DNA from: Chalara sp. BL73
Lineage: Eukaryota > Ascomycota > Leotiomycetes > Helotiales
NCBI GenBank assembly: GCA_918026815.1
Contig: CAKJVC010000198.1
Location: 62,001 to 126,000 of the forward strand
Reading direction: 5' to 3'
DNA length: 64,000 nt
The position numbers and the translations under genes are program-made. The notes under the pieces are model-generated. The model was not told the origin of the DNA. It worked only from the letters and a program-made list of their open reading frames with translations, and made no database searches. This document shows, one piece after another, positions 32,547 through 44,682 of this stretch (its first letter is position 1; every line of letters begins with the position of its first letter).

Positions 32547-33506
32547 TCACACGTTCCCAATAGTCCACAGCTCAACGCCGAGGACATCGAATTTCTCTCC
32601 CTCATCGCTCAAAGGCTCGTTCCCGAATGTCAAGCAGTGACTTGATATTCCACGCTCGAACGCATCGTCTAGCCATAACCCGTATCGTCCGTCCCCTCCA
32701 CCAACACTCAAGAATCCTGTATCACATAGCATCATATAGTCATTTACTCCTGAGTATGGGAATGCTTTGAAGCGAATCCTTTCCGGCGTGGAGACCCCGC
32801 TGGGCAAGGCTGGTGAAAGTAATTGCCCAGGCGCCCCTATAGTGGTGCTCCTTTGCTGATTGGGCGTTGACATAGAGGGGGGCGGTGGTAGGTTTGGTGT
32901 GGAGGGGGAAACAATCGATGCCCGCCAAAGGAAACATTCACCAGTGCCAAAATAATGTGCGCTGGGATGAGGTGCTTCTGTCAAATACGCACCAAATATC
33001 CCTCCCTCTCCGTCCTTGACTACTAGCACAAATCCGTTCCGCACACCCCGCAATTCTTCACACTTTTTATATAAAGTCCCAAGACTGACCCCATCTTGTT
33101 CGAGGCTGTAGGTGAGATTCCATTCTTCCACGAGCTGTAATCGTGGAGGAACAAGCAATCGGATCTCCTCAGCGAGTGCGCGAGAGAGGAGTTGTGGGGA
33201 TGTGTTGGTACTGCTACGAAACCCTTTGAGCGTCACGGGATAGAGCGGAGGCGGTTGAAAAGGAGACGCTGTTCGGCGAGGAGGGGTGTATATGCCGTTG
33301 TCCATCTTGTGCGGCGGAAAGCCTGGAGAATGGAGTGGAGTTTGGGTTTTATAGGGTTCGGTGGAGAAACGTCGGAGCAGGCCAGTCACGGCATGCGAGA
33401 CGGTGGAGGGAACGGCCCATGATGCGGATAGAGTGGGAGGATGATTGGGTGTTGAGGTTCCAGAGGATGGCGTGGAGTTATGGTCGTGATATCGCCGTTC
33501 TGCCAT
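32547..33506 (-). CDS. OXR1: Oxidation resistance protein 1, TLDc domain
   Basis: Single exon, 319 residues. A low-complexity Ser/Pro/Thr N-terminus of about 100 residues is followed by a TLDc domain (about 105-319): LAEEIRLLVPPRLQLVEEWNL, by its ends, then SLGTLYKKCEELRG, VVKDGEGGIFGAYLTE, YFGTGECFLWR, DYMMLCDTGFLSVGGGDGRYGLWLDDAFERG and LGVELWTIG near the end. The typical fungal insertion of Pro/Ser-rich sequence splits the domain between CFLWR and the RFKAFPYSG strand. OXR1 proteins protect against oxidative damage and, in yeast, affect V-ATPase assembly. No mitochondrial presequence is evident. Confidence 0.93.
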   Translation of the reverse strand: MAERRYHDHNSTPSSGTSTPNHPPTLSASWAVPSTVSHAVTGLLRRFSTEPYKTQTPLHSPGFPPHKMDNGIYTPPRRTASPFQPPPLYPVTLKGFRSSTNTSPQLLSRALAEEIRLLVPPRLQLVEEWNLTYSLEQDGVSLGTLYKKCEELRGVRNGFVLVVKDGEGGIFGAYLTEAPHPSAHYFGTGECFLWRASIVSPSTPNLPPPPSMSTPNQQRSTTIGAPGQLLSPALPSGVSTPERIRFKAFPYSGVNDYMMLCDTGFLSVGGGDGRYGLWLDDAFERGISSHCLTFGNEPLSDEGEKFDVLGVELWTIGNV

Positions 33507-34081
33507 GTTGAGACGTGTAGACTACATCAAAATGGTCCTTGTTTATGAAGACAGTTTAGAAGATGTTATGATATGGAAGATGTGTTTTGAAGGAGTTCAG
33601 ATCTGTTCTTAAGAAATGGCAGTGAGGCGTGGTCTGATTTTAGGATGAAATCCTGCCTCGCCTTGAGTAATCAGCCACAAATAAATGATTGGATGACGTA
33701 TGAACAAGGCTAACAGAACTGAAACGACATGACCTGTGCTTCGGGAGAAGGCTGACAAGACCACTGATGGAGATCGGATGGGTGACAACAATGAGTATGA
33801 CCTATATTTTCGAAGGTGGCTACGGCGAAGAGCTAGATACTTGGCTTAAAAACCCCAACTATAGAGGTTAATCTAGAACTATCCAAACCAATATATTCTC
33901 CAGTTACGGAAAACAGCAATGCATTTGTACATGGATTAACGGTAGTCCAGTAGTCATAACAATTCATTCTTCAGACATTAATACAGCCAGCTCATATAAT
34001 CGTCACGCATAAGACCTGCAACCAATTTCGCACCCATGCCAGACCAAACTCCACATATGCCATGTATACACCGTAGCGTCT
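33507..34081. other. Intergenic region
   Basis: OXR1 promoter and the 3' flank of the condensin gene. No other feature seen. Confidence 0.5.
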
Positions 34082-37000
34082 CTAAGCATTCGCTTGGACG
34101 ACACGGAAACCACCAGCCACTAACTTTGTAATTTCCTCGTTCTTATGCTGAAGCAGACTGAGCGCATACGCCACATCATTCCATTGCCTCTCACTCTCGC
34201 ATCTTGCCAGCCTAGCTGCAAGCTTGTCTGCAAGCTGTTTGGCGTGCTTGTCCTGTCTCGAGTAAGTATATAATGGGTAATTGAGAAAGTGCATGTATAC
34301 CTTCTCGATAAATCCAGCCAAAAATTTAATGATCCTCTTCAGAGCGTCCTCTTCAAGATCCTTCTCCGCAGTCAACAGACTGAACATGTCGACAAAGTGG
34401 TTATATACAGCATTGTCCTTTGTGCTAAGTTCTGTGAAGAACATGCGACTCAGATCAGCAATTCTTTTATCATCGTCCTCCAGGCACTTCGCCATCTCTC
34501 CTAGTTGACCTTTGACCTTGACTTGACCAGCCAGGATTAGGAATGTGAGAGTCATCAGGCAGGTACGCTTCACGCTAGCATCCTTGTCATTAAGACGGCG
34601 ATACAGGAAGTCAGTATTCTCATCGATGAGATGATTGAAGCAAACAGCCATGTCTCCAAGGGCGATCACGACATTTGATCGAGTGATGGGGTCCTTAGAT
34701 CTCTCAAGGATCGTTATGAGGAGAGGCAGATTCTGCTCGCAGTACTCGGAGCTGACGCACATGAGCTTCGCCAGACACAACGTAGCTGCAGCTTGCAAGT
34801 TGCGATCTCTGTAAGTCGTATTATTAGAGCAGATTTCTGAGACTAGAGGCCCGAAGTTTGCTAGAAGAGAATTTTCACCATAAAGAAGCTCACGCTCACG
34901 AATATGGGCCATCGCTTCTGTGAAGTCATCCTCTGTTGTACCTCCAATCATATCAAGATCATCGGCAGCTTCCTTTGCAGCCTTGTCAGCCGGAGCTTCG
35001 CTGGCTGGCTGTTTCTTGTCAGACTCCGCCTTCCGACGCTTGAAATCGAGTTCGCAAAGTTCAAGATGTACAATCTGCTTAATTGCAACATGCCCAACGA
35101 TGAAGAGAAGCTGTGAAAGGGCTATTGAACCTTTCAGCTTGCTTTCTGGTTCTTGCTGTGGCTGTGGAGCTGGTGTTTCTGGGGGGGAGTCAAGCTGCAT
35201 TGGATCATCCGCTGGTTCCTCTGGCTCAGGCGTCTTAGCAGTGCGCTTTTGAAAAACATGCCGGGTCTTTCGTCGTAGGATCTCAGAGCACAGAATGTCT
35301 GGATGATTGGAGAGAGTGTAGATGGCACTGATCGCTTGTTCAGCAACACCATACCATTCCTTATTGTCCGACTCAACTTCGATAATGGACGCAAGCTTTG
35401 AAAGAACAGCGTGGTCGTTTGTGAGTTTCGATACTGGCACCGCGGACTTCTCAGCTTGTCTTCCCGTAGGGTTGATACGTCGAAGAGCGATACATGTATA
35501 CTTGGCTAGTTGTAAGTCGGATCGTCCAAGGCTGCCCAGTCCAATTCTCAACATGGTTTCCATTTCCCCAACAACAATTTCGGGCTTGGCAGTCGCAAGC
35601 ATACCAAGAACAATAATGGATCCTCGTCGTTGACTCTTAGAGATTTCACGTTTTTGTACACCATATACCTGCCACAGTTTTGAAACTACAAGTTCCGAAA
35701 TATGGTTGGCTTTCATCATCGTTGCAAGTAGCTGCTCTAGAGACGTCAGCTCCGCTGGCGTAGCTCCAAACGTCAGACTAATCATATTTCGAGCAATGTA
35801 GTTGGCTGCGTCGTTGCCATTATAAGTGTCCGGCGCTTCAAAGAACAACCGCTTGTAGACATCAATCAAATGGTTCTGCACACCCTTCCCTTCATCGCTG
35901 TTACCTTTAGTCCAGATGAGTCGCAGCATTCGTCGAATACCGACTTTATTCTGCTCGATATTGTAAGCATCGCCAATCTCAAAGAAGTCCATGGCTTCGA
36001 TGACCTCGCTTTTGTTCTTAGAGCCTAGTAATTGACAAATGGTAGTAGTGGCGCCATGCAGAACTTCGATGAACTTCAGAGCTTCAACATAGTATCTTCG
36101 AGTAAGTGTCAGCTTATTGATAGCCTCCGATGTGGCTGCTTCCTCCTGTGCTTTGCGAATTGCAGCAATCTTCTGTTCATCACTCATTGGCTTTTGGGGA
36201 GAGTCAGACTCCACCACTGTTGCGTCGTCCAACAATGCGGCATCGACCTTGGTTTCGCCGAGTCCGGGTGTATTAGCTGGAGGTTTCAATGCGTTGAGTT
36301 CCGCGTCAACCTTGTCCAGCCGCTCGGTCCACTCTTTCAGGTTCAGCTGAGATCCGTGCATGATACTGAAAGGATGTGTTGTAAGTAGCGACCCGAGTAG
36401 TTTGATGGCGTTTCGTCTGACATTGCTACTCTTGTCTTCTAGGCTTCGGGCAGCCAGTTCAGCAACTCTTTGCCTCCGCTTTGGGTACTTCTGCTCAAGA
36501 CTACAGAGCCTGACCCAGACCTGAATAGTCCGACATCTGCAATACGGATTGATATCCAGGAATCGTTCCTCCAAAACATCAAAGAATGCGTTAAGTTGTG
36601 ATTTGTGGTTGTCACCCCGTTCCTCCTGTTTGCTAAGATCGGCCAAGAGGTTGCCGCAAACCTCAATAAGGGCACATCTTAACGCATAAGATTCACTGTC
36701 CATCTGCTTTGCCAGAAGTGTCATTTGCTTGATAACCAACTTCGGCTGAAGCTCAGACAGTTTGACAATAAATGAGGAAACCGACTTTGGTCCTCGGGTA
36801 TCATTGCTGTTGAATTCTTTGTTGCTCAGCTCTCGAAGAATCTCATCTGCTAGTTGTTGATAATCATACTGCTCTGACAGAATATGTAAGAATTCGGCCA
36901 TCGGCTCCGCTAAATGCTCAAAATAGGTTAGGTTTTGTACAATTGATATTTGCGCGGCTGGAAATCATCAGTAATTCGTCCTCGGTACCGAAGTTTTGAC

Positions 37001-37825
37001 CTTACCATAACCGTGGCCGTGGTGCTTTACCGCTATACACAGAACTTTGAAGGCATGCATCCTAATAGCAGTGGTTTTTACTCTTTGCTCACTTTCTAGA
37101 ATCATGTAAACTGGTCTGGTGAAAAGACCGATGAAAGTATCTCTTTCCGAAGTCGTAAGGAAGATCTTGGACAACTTCAACTTTAAAACCTTGCACATAA
37201 TATCGAGTGCGGTCTGCAACTGGGCGGATGAGTCCCAATTGCCATCCTTCGCAGCACTTGCTTTGGACTTCGCACCCTTTCCCCGTCCTCTTGCAGCTGG
37301 AGCTGTAGTTGATTTTTCCGCCGCTTTCGTCTCGACGGCAGCAATGGTCCATTGTAGCAGGAAACCAAATACTTCCAATAGCTGTTTGTGATGGTCGATA
37401 ATATCTTGTTCATCGCTTTCGAGGTCGTTGTGTATGACGTCTGCTTCTGCTGAAAGACCGGAAACAACGAGGTCGAAAATTTTGCTCAACGCATGGGTAG
37501 GGAGAACAGAGGAGGATCTAGAAAGTTGGAAGAGCTTAGAATCGGGATCGGTAGGGTAGTTCTGAGTAGATTTAAGGGAAACTGGGGCACACTTTAGTAA
37601 AAATTGCAGAGAATCAAATGAAGAGCTCCTTGTTATAGCATCTGGATTGTCCGCCACCGAGTCAACAATTGGATTGAGGACCGTATTGATAAGAGAGTTG
37701 GTCAAAGACTCGGGGTCGTTTTCGCAGTCTACCAGATTGGAGTCGGCTTCTGGCGTAGATATTGTTGCAGGATCGCTCATATAATGCTTGAGCGCATCAT
37801 TTATATCGAACTGTATTGCATCCAT
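34082..37825 (-). CDS. CND1: Condensin complex subunit 1 (Cnd1/Ycs4)
   Basis: Exons 37825-37006 and 36957-34082 with a 48 nt intron encode 1231 residues, the expected size for this HEAT-repeat subunit (NCAPD2 in animals, Ycs4 in budding yeast). The start was set at MDAIQFDINDALKHYMSDP, the conserved Cnd1 N-terminus, rather than at an upstream TTG. Characteristic parts are NPYCRCRTIQVWVRLCSLEQKYPKRR (by its ends), SSNVRRNAIKLLGSLL, the long acidic linker with PEEPADDPMQLDSPP, and the conserved C-terminal DPITRSNVVIALGDMAVCFNHLIDENTDFLYRRL and CLMTLTFLILAGQVKVKGQ. Condensin compacts and segregates chromosomes; this subunit binds the Brn1/Cnd2 kleisin and Smc2-Smc4. Transcribed divergently from CDC7. 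Confidence 0.95.
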
Positions 37826-38068
37826 CGCTGCGATTGTGTCGTGGAGCAGCTGTGGTGATTGTTGCAAAAGAGTGTCGTGTACCTGAAGTTCTTTCCAAGT
37901 CGCGTAAACAAACGCGCTTTTGGATTGTTTTTGCTTTGCAACCAACCTCGGGTCTTGGCGTGATTGACCCCCGCCAGGTACGTCCACCAAACAAACAAAC
38001 GGTAATACAAAACCACAATTATATTATTATCAATCTCTTTGTGGGTTGTCTGTCTCTAGTACTATTGA
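37826..38068. promoter_or_regulatory. Bidirectional CND1/CDC7 promoter
   Basis: Only 243 bp separate the two ATGs of the divergently transcribed condensin and CDC7 kinase genes. Both act in the chromosome cycle. No clear MluI cell-cycle box (ACGCGT) was found in the stretch; ACGCGC occurs at about 37909-37914 on the plus strand inside the region. Confidence 0.7.
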
Positions 38069-39538
38069 ATGGGTGAAATGGCAGCAATACGCTCTCGAAC
38101 TACGCAAGCACGGTTTCCAATACACCACGATGAACAGGACGAATCAATGGACGAGGATGAACAAGACCGGGAGATGGAGGAATCGAGAGTAGAAGATGGA
38201 GAAGAAATGGAGGAAGATAGCTTCGATGCCTCGGACAGTGATGACGACGTAGATGCATCTGTAAAAGAAGATATACAGAAGTTTCAAGAGAGTTTTGAAG
38301 GCATAAACGAGCGCTTCAGGCTTATCAATCGTATAGGAGAAGGTATGGGAATGCTAATTGACCTACTCATGTCTTACTAACTCATCATAGGTACCTTTTC
38401 TACTGTATATAAGGCAGAAGATCTTCTTTACGATGGTTACGAGAACGACTGGGATATAGAAGAGAAAGAAAACTCTAAATGGAAATCACCACCGCTAAAG
38501 AAATTCCGCGCCAATGGTCGCCCAATGGAGGTCTTGGACGAGTATGCACAGCAAAGGAAGCGACCAAAATATGTTGCGATCAAAAAGATCTATGTCACAA
38601 GCAGTCCAATGCGGATACACAACGAATTAGAGCTTTTGGCGGATTTACGAGGTTGCGACTCTGTTTGCCCTCTCATTACTGCATTTCGATGTACAGATCA
38701 GGTTGTCGCTGTGCTGCCATACTTCAAGCACACAGATTTCAGAGATTACTTTCGAAAAATGACAGTACCTGACATGCAAATCTACTTCCGATCACTTTTC
38801 ACGGCGCTAGCAGCCGTTCATTCAAAAAGCATCATCCACCGTGACATCAAACCCACGAACTTCCTTTACGAGCCCGAGAAGAAACGGGGCGTCCTAGTAG
38901 ACTTCGGGCTCGCAGAGTGGGAAGGCACAGATGGCAAACCATGCCTCTGCATTGAAAACTCGCAAGAACGTCGCCGTCGGGTCACCTCCAGCATAGCGGC
39001 AACAATGGGTCCGTCAACAGGCTACCCACGCAACGACTCCCGCCCGTCACGGCGCGCCAACCGCGCCGGCACTCGTGGGTTCCGCGCACCTGAAGTTCTC
39101 CTTAAATGCACTGCCCAAACCACCAAAATCGACATATGGTCCGCTGGCGTCATTCTACTTACCATCCTCTCAAAACGTTTCCCGTTCTTTAATTCAGCGG
39201 ATGACGTTGAGGCGATGATTGAGATCAGCACCATATTTGGGGTTAAAAGGATGAAGAACTGTGCGTACATGCACGGGACGAGCTTTGAGACCACGATCCC
39301 GACGATCGGGCAGACCGGGTTCTCGCTCGAGAAGATTATCCTCTGGTCCACGTCACGCACGAACACGGGGGATACGGCGCTATCGAAAGAGGAGAAGCTT
39401 GCCATTAGCTTTCTTGAGAAGTGTTTGGAGCTCGATCCGAATAAGCGGATAAGCGCCCAAGAGGCGCTTGAGCACGAGTTTTTGAGGGATGATAGCGAAT
39501 ACACGGAGGACGACGAGTTGGGGCTAGTTGGCTACTAG
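38069..39538 (+). CDS. CDC7: Cell division control protein 7 kinase (Cdc7/Hsk1)
   Basis: Exons 38069-38342 and 38391-39538 encode 473 residues. An acidic N-terminus (about 20-70) precedes the kinase domain. The glycine loop GEGTFSTVYKA spans the splice site at about residue 90, the ATP-binding lysine is Lys156 in VAIKKIY, the catalytic loop is HRDIKPTNFL (Asp243), the DFG motif DFGLAEW (Asp262) and the activation segment ends GTRGFRAPEVLLKC. The GTRGFRAPE form and the insert before it are typical of Cdc7. With a Dbf4-type partner it phosphorylates MCM proteins to fire replication origins. Compared with yeast Cdc7 the C-terminal tail is short and acidic. Confidence 0.95.
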
Positions 39539-39991
39539 TCATGACACGGTGTGGATGCATGGAGTAAACGAGTTGTAATGAGCAAAGAGAAAACATATGG
39601 CGTAGCGGGCTCTGGTCTGGCGTGATAAAGGCATAGAGAGGCGTTCTTTCGATGTACATACTTAGCGTTGCCTTGTTGCTTTTGGAGAATCTGTTTCGTT
39701 CGCGCGAGATACCAGAGATACCATGGCATAGCATTCATTCTTGTAGTATAATCACATTTTCTGATGACGGTTTCCTGTTGTGTACATGGTCGATTGGTCT
39801 AGTTATCTCAATTATGTAGTACAGCTTGAACAATGATAGTATTCTGTATATAGTTGAAATACGTTCATTCGCTGACCATACGTTTTGTACAGCAAGTACC
39901 TACCGTTCCTTGCCCTGCAATATCTAGGTATATCTCTTTATATTCGCAAACTTCTCGTGGCAGCAAAATCTCATCTCGCAACTAATTCAAA
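39539..39991. other. Intergenic region between convergent genes
   Basis: 3' flanks of CDC7 and HOP2. No other feature seen. Confidence 0.5.
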
Positions 39992-41041
39992 TCACTCATC
40001 CTCCTCTAACCCCGCCCTCTCCCAAATCTCCTCCTTACTCATCCCATCCATCAGCATGCCCTCCAAATGCTCGAAGGCTTTCTTTCTCTTCGTACTCTTC
40101 CCACTCCAGTACTTTGACTCCTTTTCTATCTTTTCTTTCTCCTCAGCTGTTACTGGTTTCACTTCTCCCTCCTTGAATGCATTCAGCCTAGCTTGCTTCT
40201 CCTCGTTCTCTGACTTCAGGGACTGGACTTTGGTGGTCAGCTCTACTGTTGTAGGCGAGGCCCTAAAGGTGGCGAGGGTACTGGAGAGAGTTTTGAGATT
40301 GGACTTGAGAGTTGGAATGTTCGTGCGGAGATGAGTGATGGTTTCGTCCATAGCCGCTAGTTCAGCAGGAGATGCAATGTCTGATGGATCCTAGGATGAT
40401 GTCAGGTTTTCGCAAGCGGTTCATTGCCTTGCACAAGATAAAGGACATAAGAGGAACACACTTGTATAGCCCAAAACACAAACTGCGTTCCCTTTTTGGT
40501 GGCGTCCGTGTTTGTAGCTTTCATCATGATCTCATTTCTTCCTTCCATCTCCTTAAGTAACTTGTCTGCCACTGTTTTTGTGACCTATCATTTTGTCAGT
40601 ACACGTTATTTGACTGCTCTGCCGAAGCTCTTTCTGTGTTTCCCATAGTAGATGCCTCCTAATTTCTATAATTGTTGCTCCAGCTAAGGAAAACAGGCCA
40701 GACTTGGAGCCAAGCTCTAGATACGAACTTACCTTCCCTCTCAAATTCGCACTAACCTCAGTTGCACTAAATGGCCTATTCTGCACCCTCAAATACTCCA
40801 AAATCATAGCCGCCGCCTCATCTCCCGTAATGGGCTTGACCTTCGCCTCCTCCGCGTCTGCTTTCTTCGCAGTAGTCCCTCCATCAGTCATCTTCTTCGC
40901 GCCTCCTACTCCCGCGCCGGCGTCATCTTTCTTGGTAGTTAGCGCCTTGGGTTTCCTAGCCTTTTCGACTTTCGATCTCTCCGTCTTTGGCCGGAGAGGA
41001 TCTGCCTCGTCTGCTTTGGGCTTCGGCGCTGCTTTGACCAT
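39992..41041 (-). CDS. HOP2: Meiotic homologous-pairing protein Hop2 (TBPIP)
   Basis: Exons 41041-40733, 40584-40462 and 40390-39992 encode 276 residues. A Lys/Ala-rich N-terminal tail of about 75 residues precedes the winged-helix domain (AAAMILEYLRVQNRPFSATEV, then VTKTVADKLLKEMEGR and GTQFVFWAIQD). This is followed by the coiled coil (MDETITHLRTNIPTLKSNL) and the TBPIP C-terminal segment with KYWSGKSTKRKKAFEHLEGML. The first intron (148 nt) is longer than usual here. Hop2 with Mnd1 stimulates Dmc1/Rad51 strand invasion in meiosis, so expression is probably mainly meiotic. The 75-residue basic tail is longer than in yeast Hop2. Confidence 0.93.
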
Positions 41042-41694
41042 TGTCGCGACGTCTTGTAGAGGGTAGGGGACGAGGAATGTTGTAAGGTGCACGGCTTGAT
41101 AGGGCAGGCTTAAAATATTGTATAACTGGGTGAGAATTATATTGAAGCTATATTGTGCATAGGAAATGTAGGATCGTCGGTTGTGCAGGGGTGACTGAAA
41201 GGTCAGATAAATTGGTATGGGTGGCTTGCAGGCAAAAGGAAAGAGGAAAGCGCAATTGCCAACTGAGAAGGAACGGTGCCAAGACTATCATATCTTTCAC
41301 ATTTTCGACACTAGAACTCCGAGGGTAAAGATATGAATAGACTAGAGCCACAATATTTTCTAGCGTTGATCTGGCTTAAGGACATATCAAGCACTCTTAT
41401 ATTCAAGTTCATGCAGCTTTGCATGATCTATTATGTATTAAACGTCTTACTCCATTTGAAGTACGACGATTCGAATTGCGACAAAGAAGGCTCATAACAA
41501 AGGTCCGGGTATCATTACTATACTCAAGTAAATACTGCTTGATCTTTTCCGTGTCTGCATGCATGGCTTGCAGATGCTGCGTAAAGAGAAGAAGAAAACG
41601 CCAATCAATGCACGCTCATCCTATGCCCGATCTAATTAACTCCCTATTCTGGAAATCTGAGCAACATAGGCTTTTCTGATCTCGCTGCCCATAA
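41042..41694. other. Intergenic region
   Basis: HOP2 promoter and the 3' flank of the chitin synthase activator gene. Nothing else recognised. Confidence 0.5.
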
Positions 41695-44682
41695 TCACAT
41701 TATTATCTATCCAATGTTAGCAGGTATTTCATACAGAGAGCGGCAAACGTACACAATCACCTTGTGGCTTGGCATCAGGAATGCCCATTTCTGCAAATGT
41801 AGCCGGCCCTTGCTTTTTCGGGGGGCCAGTAGATGTTGTAGAAGTTGGTGTACCAGGCGCAGTTGAATCAGGTCGCGCGCTTTGCGATGACATTGTGTGT
41901 TGTGGAGGTCTTTGCGAGTAAGCCATCCTACTCTCCTGGCTATACGTCGAAGTCGCAGAAACTGGGCTCTGCATGCTCGGTTGTCTAGGGTCTGGTCTGC
42001 GGTCATACCCAGGGCTCATCACAGGCGTAATTGGTGTCATAGAGCTGCCTCGCTCAGGCCGAACGAGATGATTCTGAGCAGGATCTCTGCGTTGGACGTA
42101 AGAACTGTCCACCCGTGGTTGAGGAGTGACAGGCTTGCGAGAGGGCTCAGATGGGTAATCTTGAGCGGCATGCAGCGGTGGTTGTGGTACAGGTTTGTTA
42201 ACATTTGAGGGCGTTGATTTTTGTAATCTATTGGGTTCTTGAGGATTGCGGCCCATGCCTGTAAGCCGTAATGGCTCTACTTGGGGTAGTGTTGGAGTCC
42301 GATTGGGACCTGGGCCAGGGGATGGTTGACGATAACTTTGAGGTACTTGCGGTTGCCAAGTTGCTGAACCCGAGCCTGCTGAGCTCACACGATTGCCCGT
42401 CAGGTTCTGGCCTCGACCACCATAAGTAGGCATATTACCTTGACTGCTCGTTGGTCGGGGATGCTCAACTGGGCTCTGGAGGCTATATGGATCATTTGGG
42501 CCTCTGTTCAATGGTCGAATACCGAATGCAGAAGATGGTCTATCTGCTGGAGGTCCCACGGAATTTGCCCGGAGCCCGCCTTGATTGTATGAGGGTGTTT
42601 GCAATGACTGGCGACCGCGAATTGGAGGCATGTCATCTTCTGGATATGGCGCAGTTGATGCAGAGCGTGGCGGAAGAGCAGTGTTATTCTGAGCACGTCC
42701 TGCATAGGAGTTTCTAGGATCAGGCATATCAACTGTACTATCTGGTATGGAAGGTAATGCGGCGCCTCTTTGCTTGAATCGATCTGGGCGGACACCGCGT
42801 TGCGATCCGTATTGAGACTTGATCCGTGAGATGGCAACTTGCTCATGGTCCTTTTTTGAGAACACGTTGTTCCTCTTTATGCTGTCTATTCTTCCGAGAG
42901 CATCCTTGTTTCCATGTTCCGCCGCTTTCTGGTACCAACTCTCGGACTCCCGCAGGTCAACCGGCACGTACATCCCAATCTCGTAAAAGTAACCCATCGC
43001 GAATTCCGCAGTAGGCATCTTCGTCGCGGCAGCCCGTTTCGCATAGGTGAAAGCTAGCTCCTCGTTCTTCTCGAAAACACCTTCGTAGCCACATAGGAAC
43101 CATTTACTAATTGCCATATCCGCTTCAGATTCTCCTTGTCGTGAAGCAAGTGCGTTGTAATGCAGAGATAAAGCCGGCTCGAATTCACAACCGAGTTGAC
43201 ATAACTCAAAGGCTTGAGCCATCTTTAACTGAGCTTTCGAGAATCCTAGATAGGCCGCTTTCTCTATGAAAATTTTCGCATCATTCAAGTCATATGCTAG
43301 ATATTGGTCTGGAATGCTAATGTTTGGTAACTCTCGAGCCAAAAGCATACCATAGATATAGGCTCCTTGGGGAGCATTCTCATCTGCTGTCTCGGCAGCA
43401 AATCGTATGAGTTCTATACCTCGCTGATAGTCCTGCCTTGTATCGTGCTGTCCTAGCAATGTCATCATGCCTAACCGGTAATTGGAAGCCGAATCCCTCA
43501 TAGCCACGCCTTTCTGGTAATGCTCAATGGCCTTGAATGCATTATTCGAAGTTTCGTATTGCATGCCAATCCGGTAATCCGCTCGAGCGTAACCTCTTCC
43601 AGCAGATCTCGTGTAAGCCTGGAAAGCCTCCTTCTTGTCTAATCTATATCCGAATTTTCCAAACTCGAGCCACATCCCCTTCATAAACTCAGCTTTAGGA
43701 TGGTGCTGCTCTGCAAGAAAGTTAACAATACTAAGCGCATCTACTTTTATTTCATGCTCCATCCTCGGTGTGCTAGACCTGGGAGGTAGCCCATCTGCCT
43801 GCCGCTCCCTGCTTGCACTCGTGCTGATTATTTCGACATAATTCAAAGCATCCTGTGCCCAAGCCAACTGCATTTCCGGATCTGTGGAATTGAGCACTGG
43901 GGATCTCGCCCTAAACAATATCTCTTCTTTTTCGTCATCAGACAATGGCACATTATTTCCGGCATCTCGGAGCTTGGGAAAAGGGGAGAATTTCGGAGAT
44001 TCTAGCCCCGGGAATTGTTGTAGTGATGCCCTGTTCAGATTCTGATACGCAGCCGCATTTGTGTGTTGGTAGCTAGCTGTAAAAGCTGGACCCGTTCCTC
44101 GTGCCATTTGTGAAGTAGCTATACTCGATAAGGAAGAGTCGCGAGTGTGCGAACTGTGCTGATAGGTAGGAGATGTCATGGATGAAGCGGTTGACTGCGA
44201 ACTGACGCGGTTTCCTCCCGCACTTCGTGCCTCAAGCTCTAGGTGTGCAAGCTGGTCTTGCATGTTTGAGGGAACTTCGGGCATTATTCTACGTTTTTTA
44301 ATCAGCTTGGTGCTTGTCCTTGCCGTCATACTTGCTGGCGGTAGAAGAAATTTGGAGACGACTAGATTTTGGGGGCTCCTTCGTACCTTTGAGGTGCTGG
44401 CGATACAACTTCTGGCATGTAGTAATCATCAGTTCCATATCCAGGATAGAACGTGGCTCCCAACTTGGGAGGTTGCTCTGACCCGCCGCTCATGCTTCCG
44501 GGTTGGTGCTGACCTCCGACCTGGTAATGATCCCCGCTGTCGTGTCGCGGAGGTGCAGGGCTGCTGACGTACGACTGAAGGTCTATCAAAGACGAAGGAA
44601 CATTAGCCACAATCTTCTCGTCCTTTCCTACGAATGAGTATCCTGTGGTTGAGCGGGCGAGGGCTTTGGGATCTTGAATGCT
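41695..44682 (-). CDS. SKT5: Chitin synthase activator, Skt5/Chs4-like (5' end open)
   Basis: Supported exons are about 44682-44387, 44318-41753 and 41706-41695. The 5' exon with the start codon was not resolved; the listed upper limit is where the open frame ends. The upstream part contains VGKDEKIVANVPSSLIDLQSYVSS, given by its ends, typical of the family. A Sel1 repeat block follows (from KAEFMKGMWLEFGKFGY to SWYQKAAEHGNKDAL, about 290 residues), with long Ser/Pro/Gln-rich disordered flanks. Splicing out 41752-41707 (GTACGT donor, CTAAC branch, TAG acceptor) replaces a read-through end by GDCIIM, a CaaX prenylation box as in yeast Chs4. Such proteins bring chitin synthase to septin-marked sites. 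Confidence 0.9.

Noticed and set aside
37826..37990. N-terminal extension of Cnd1 from a TTG at 37990
   Set aside because: Not an ATG, and the conserved family N-terminus starts exactly at the ATG at 37825.
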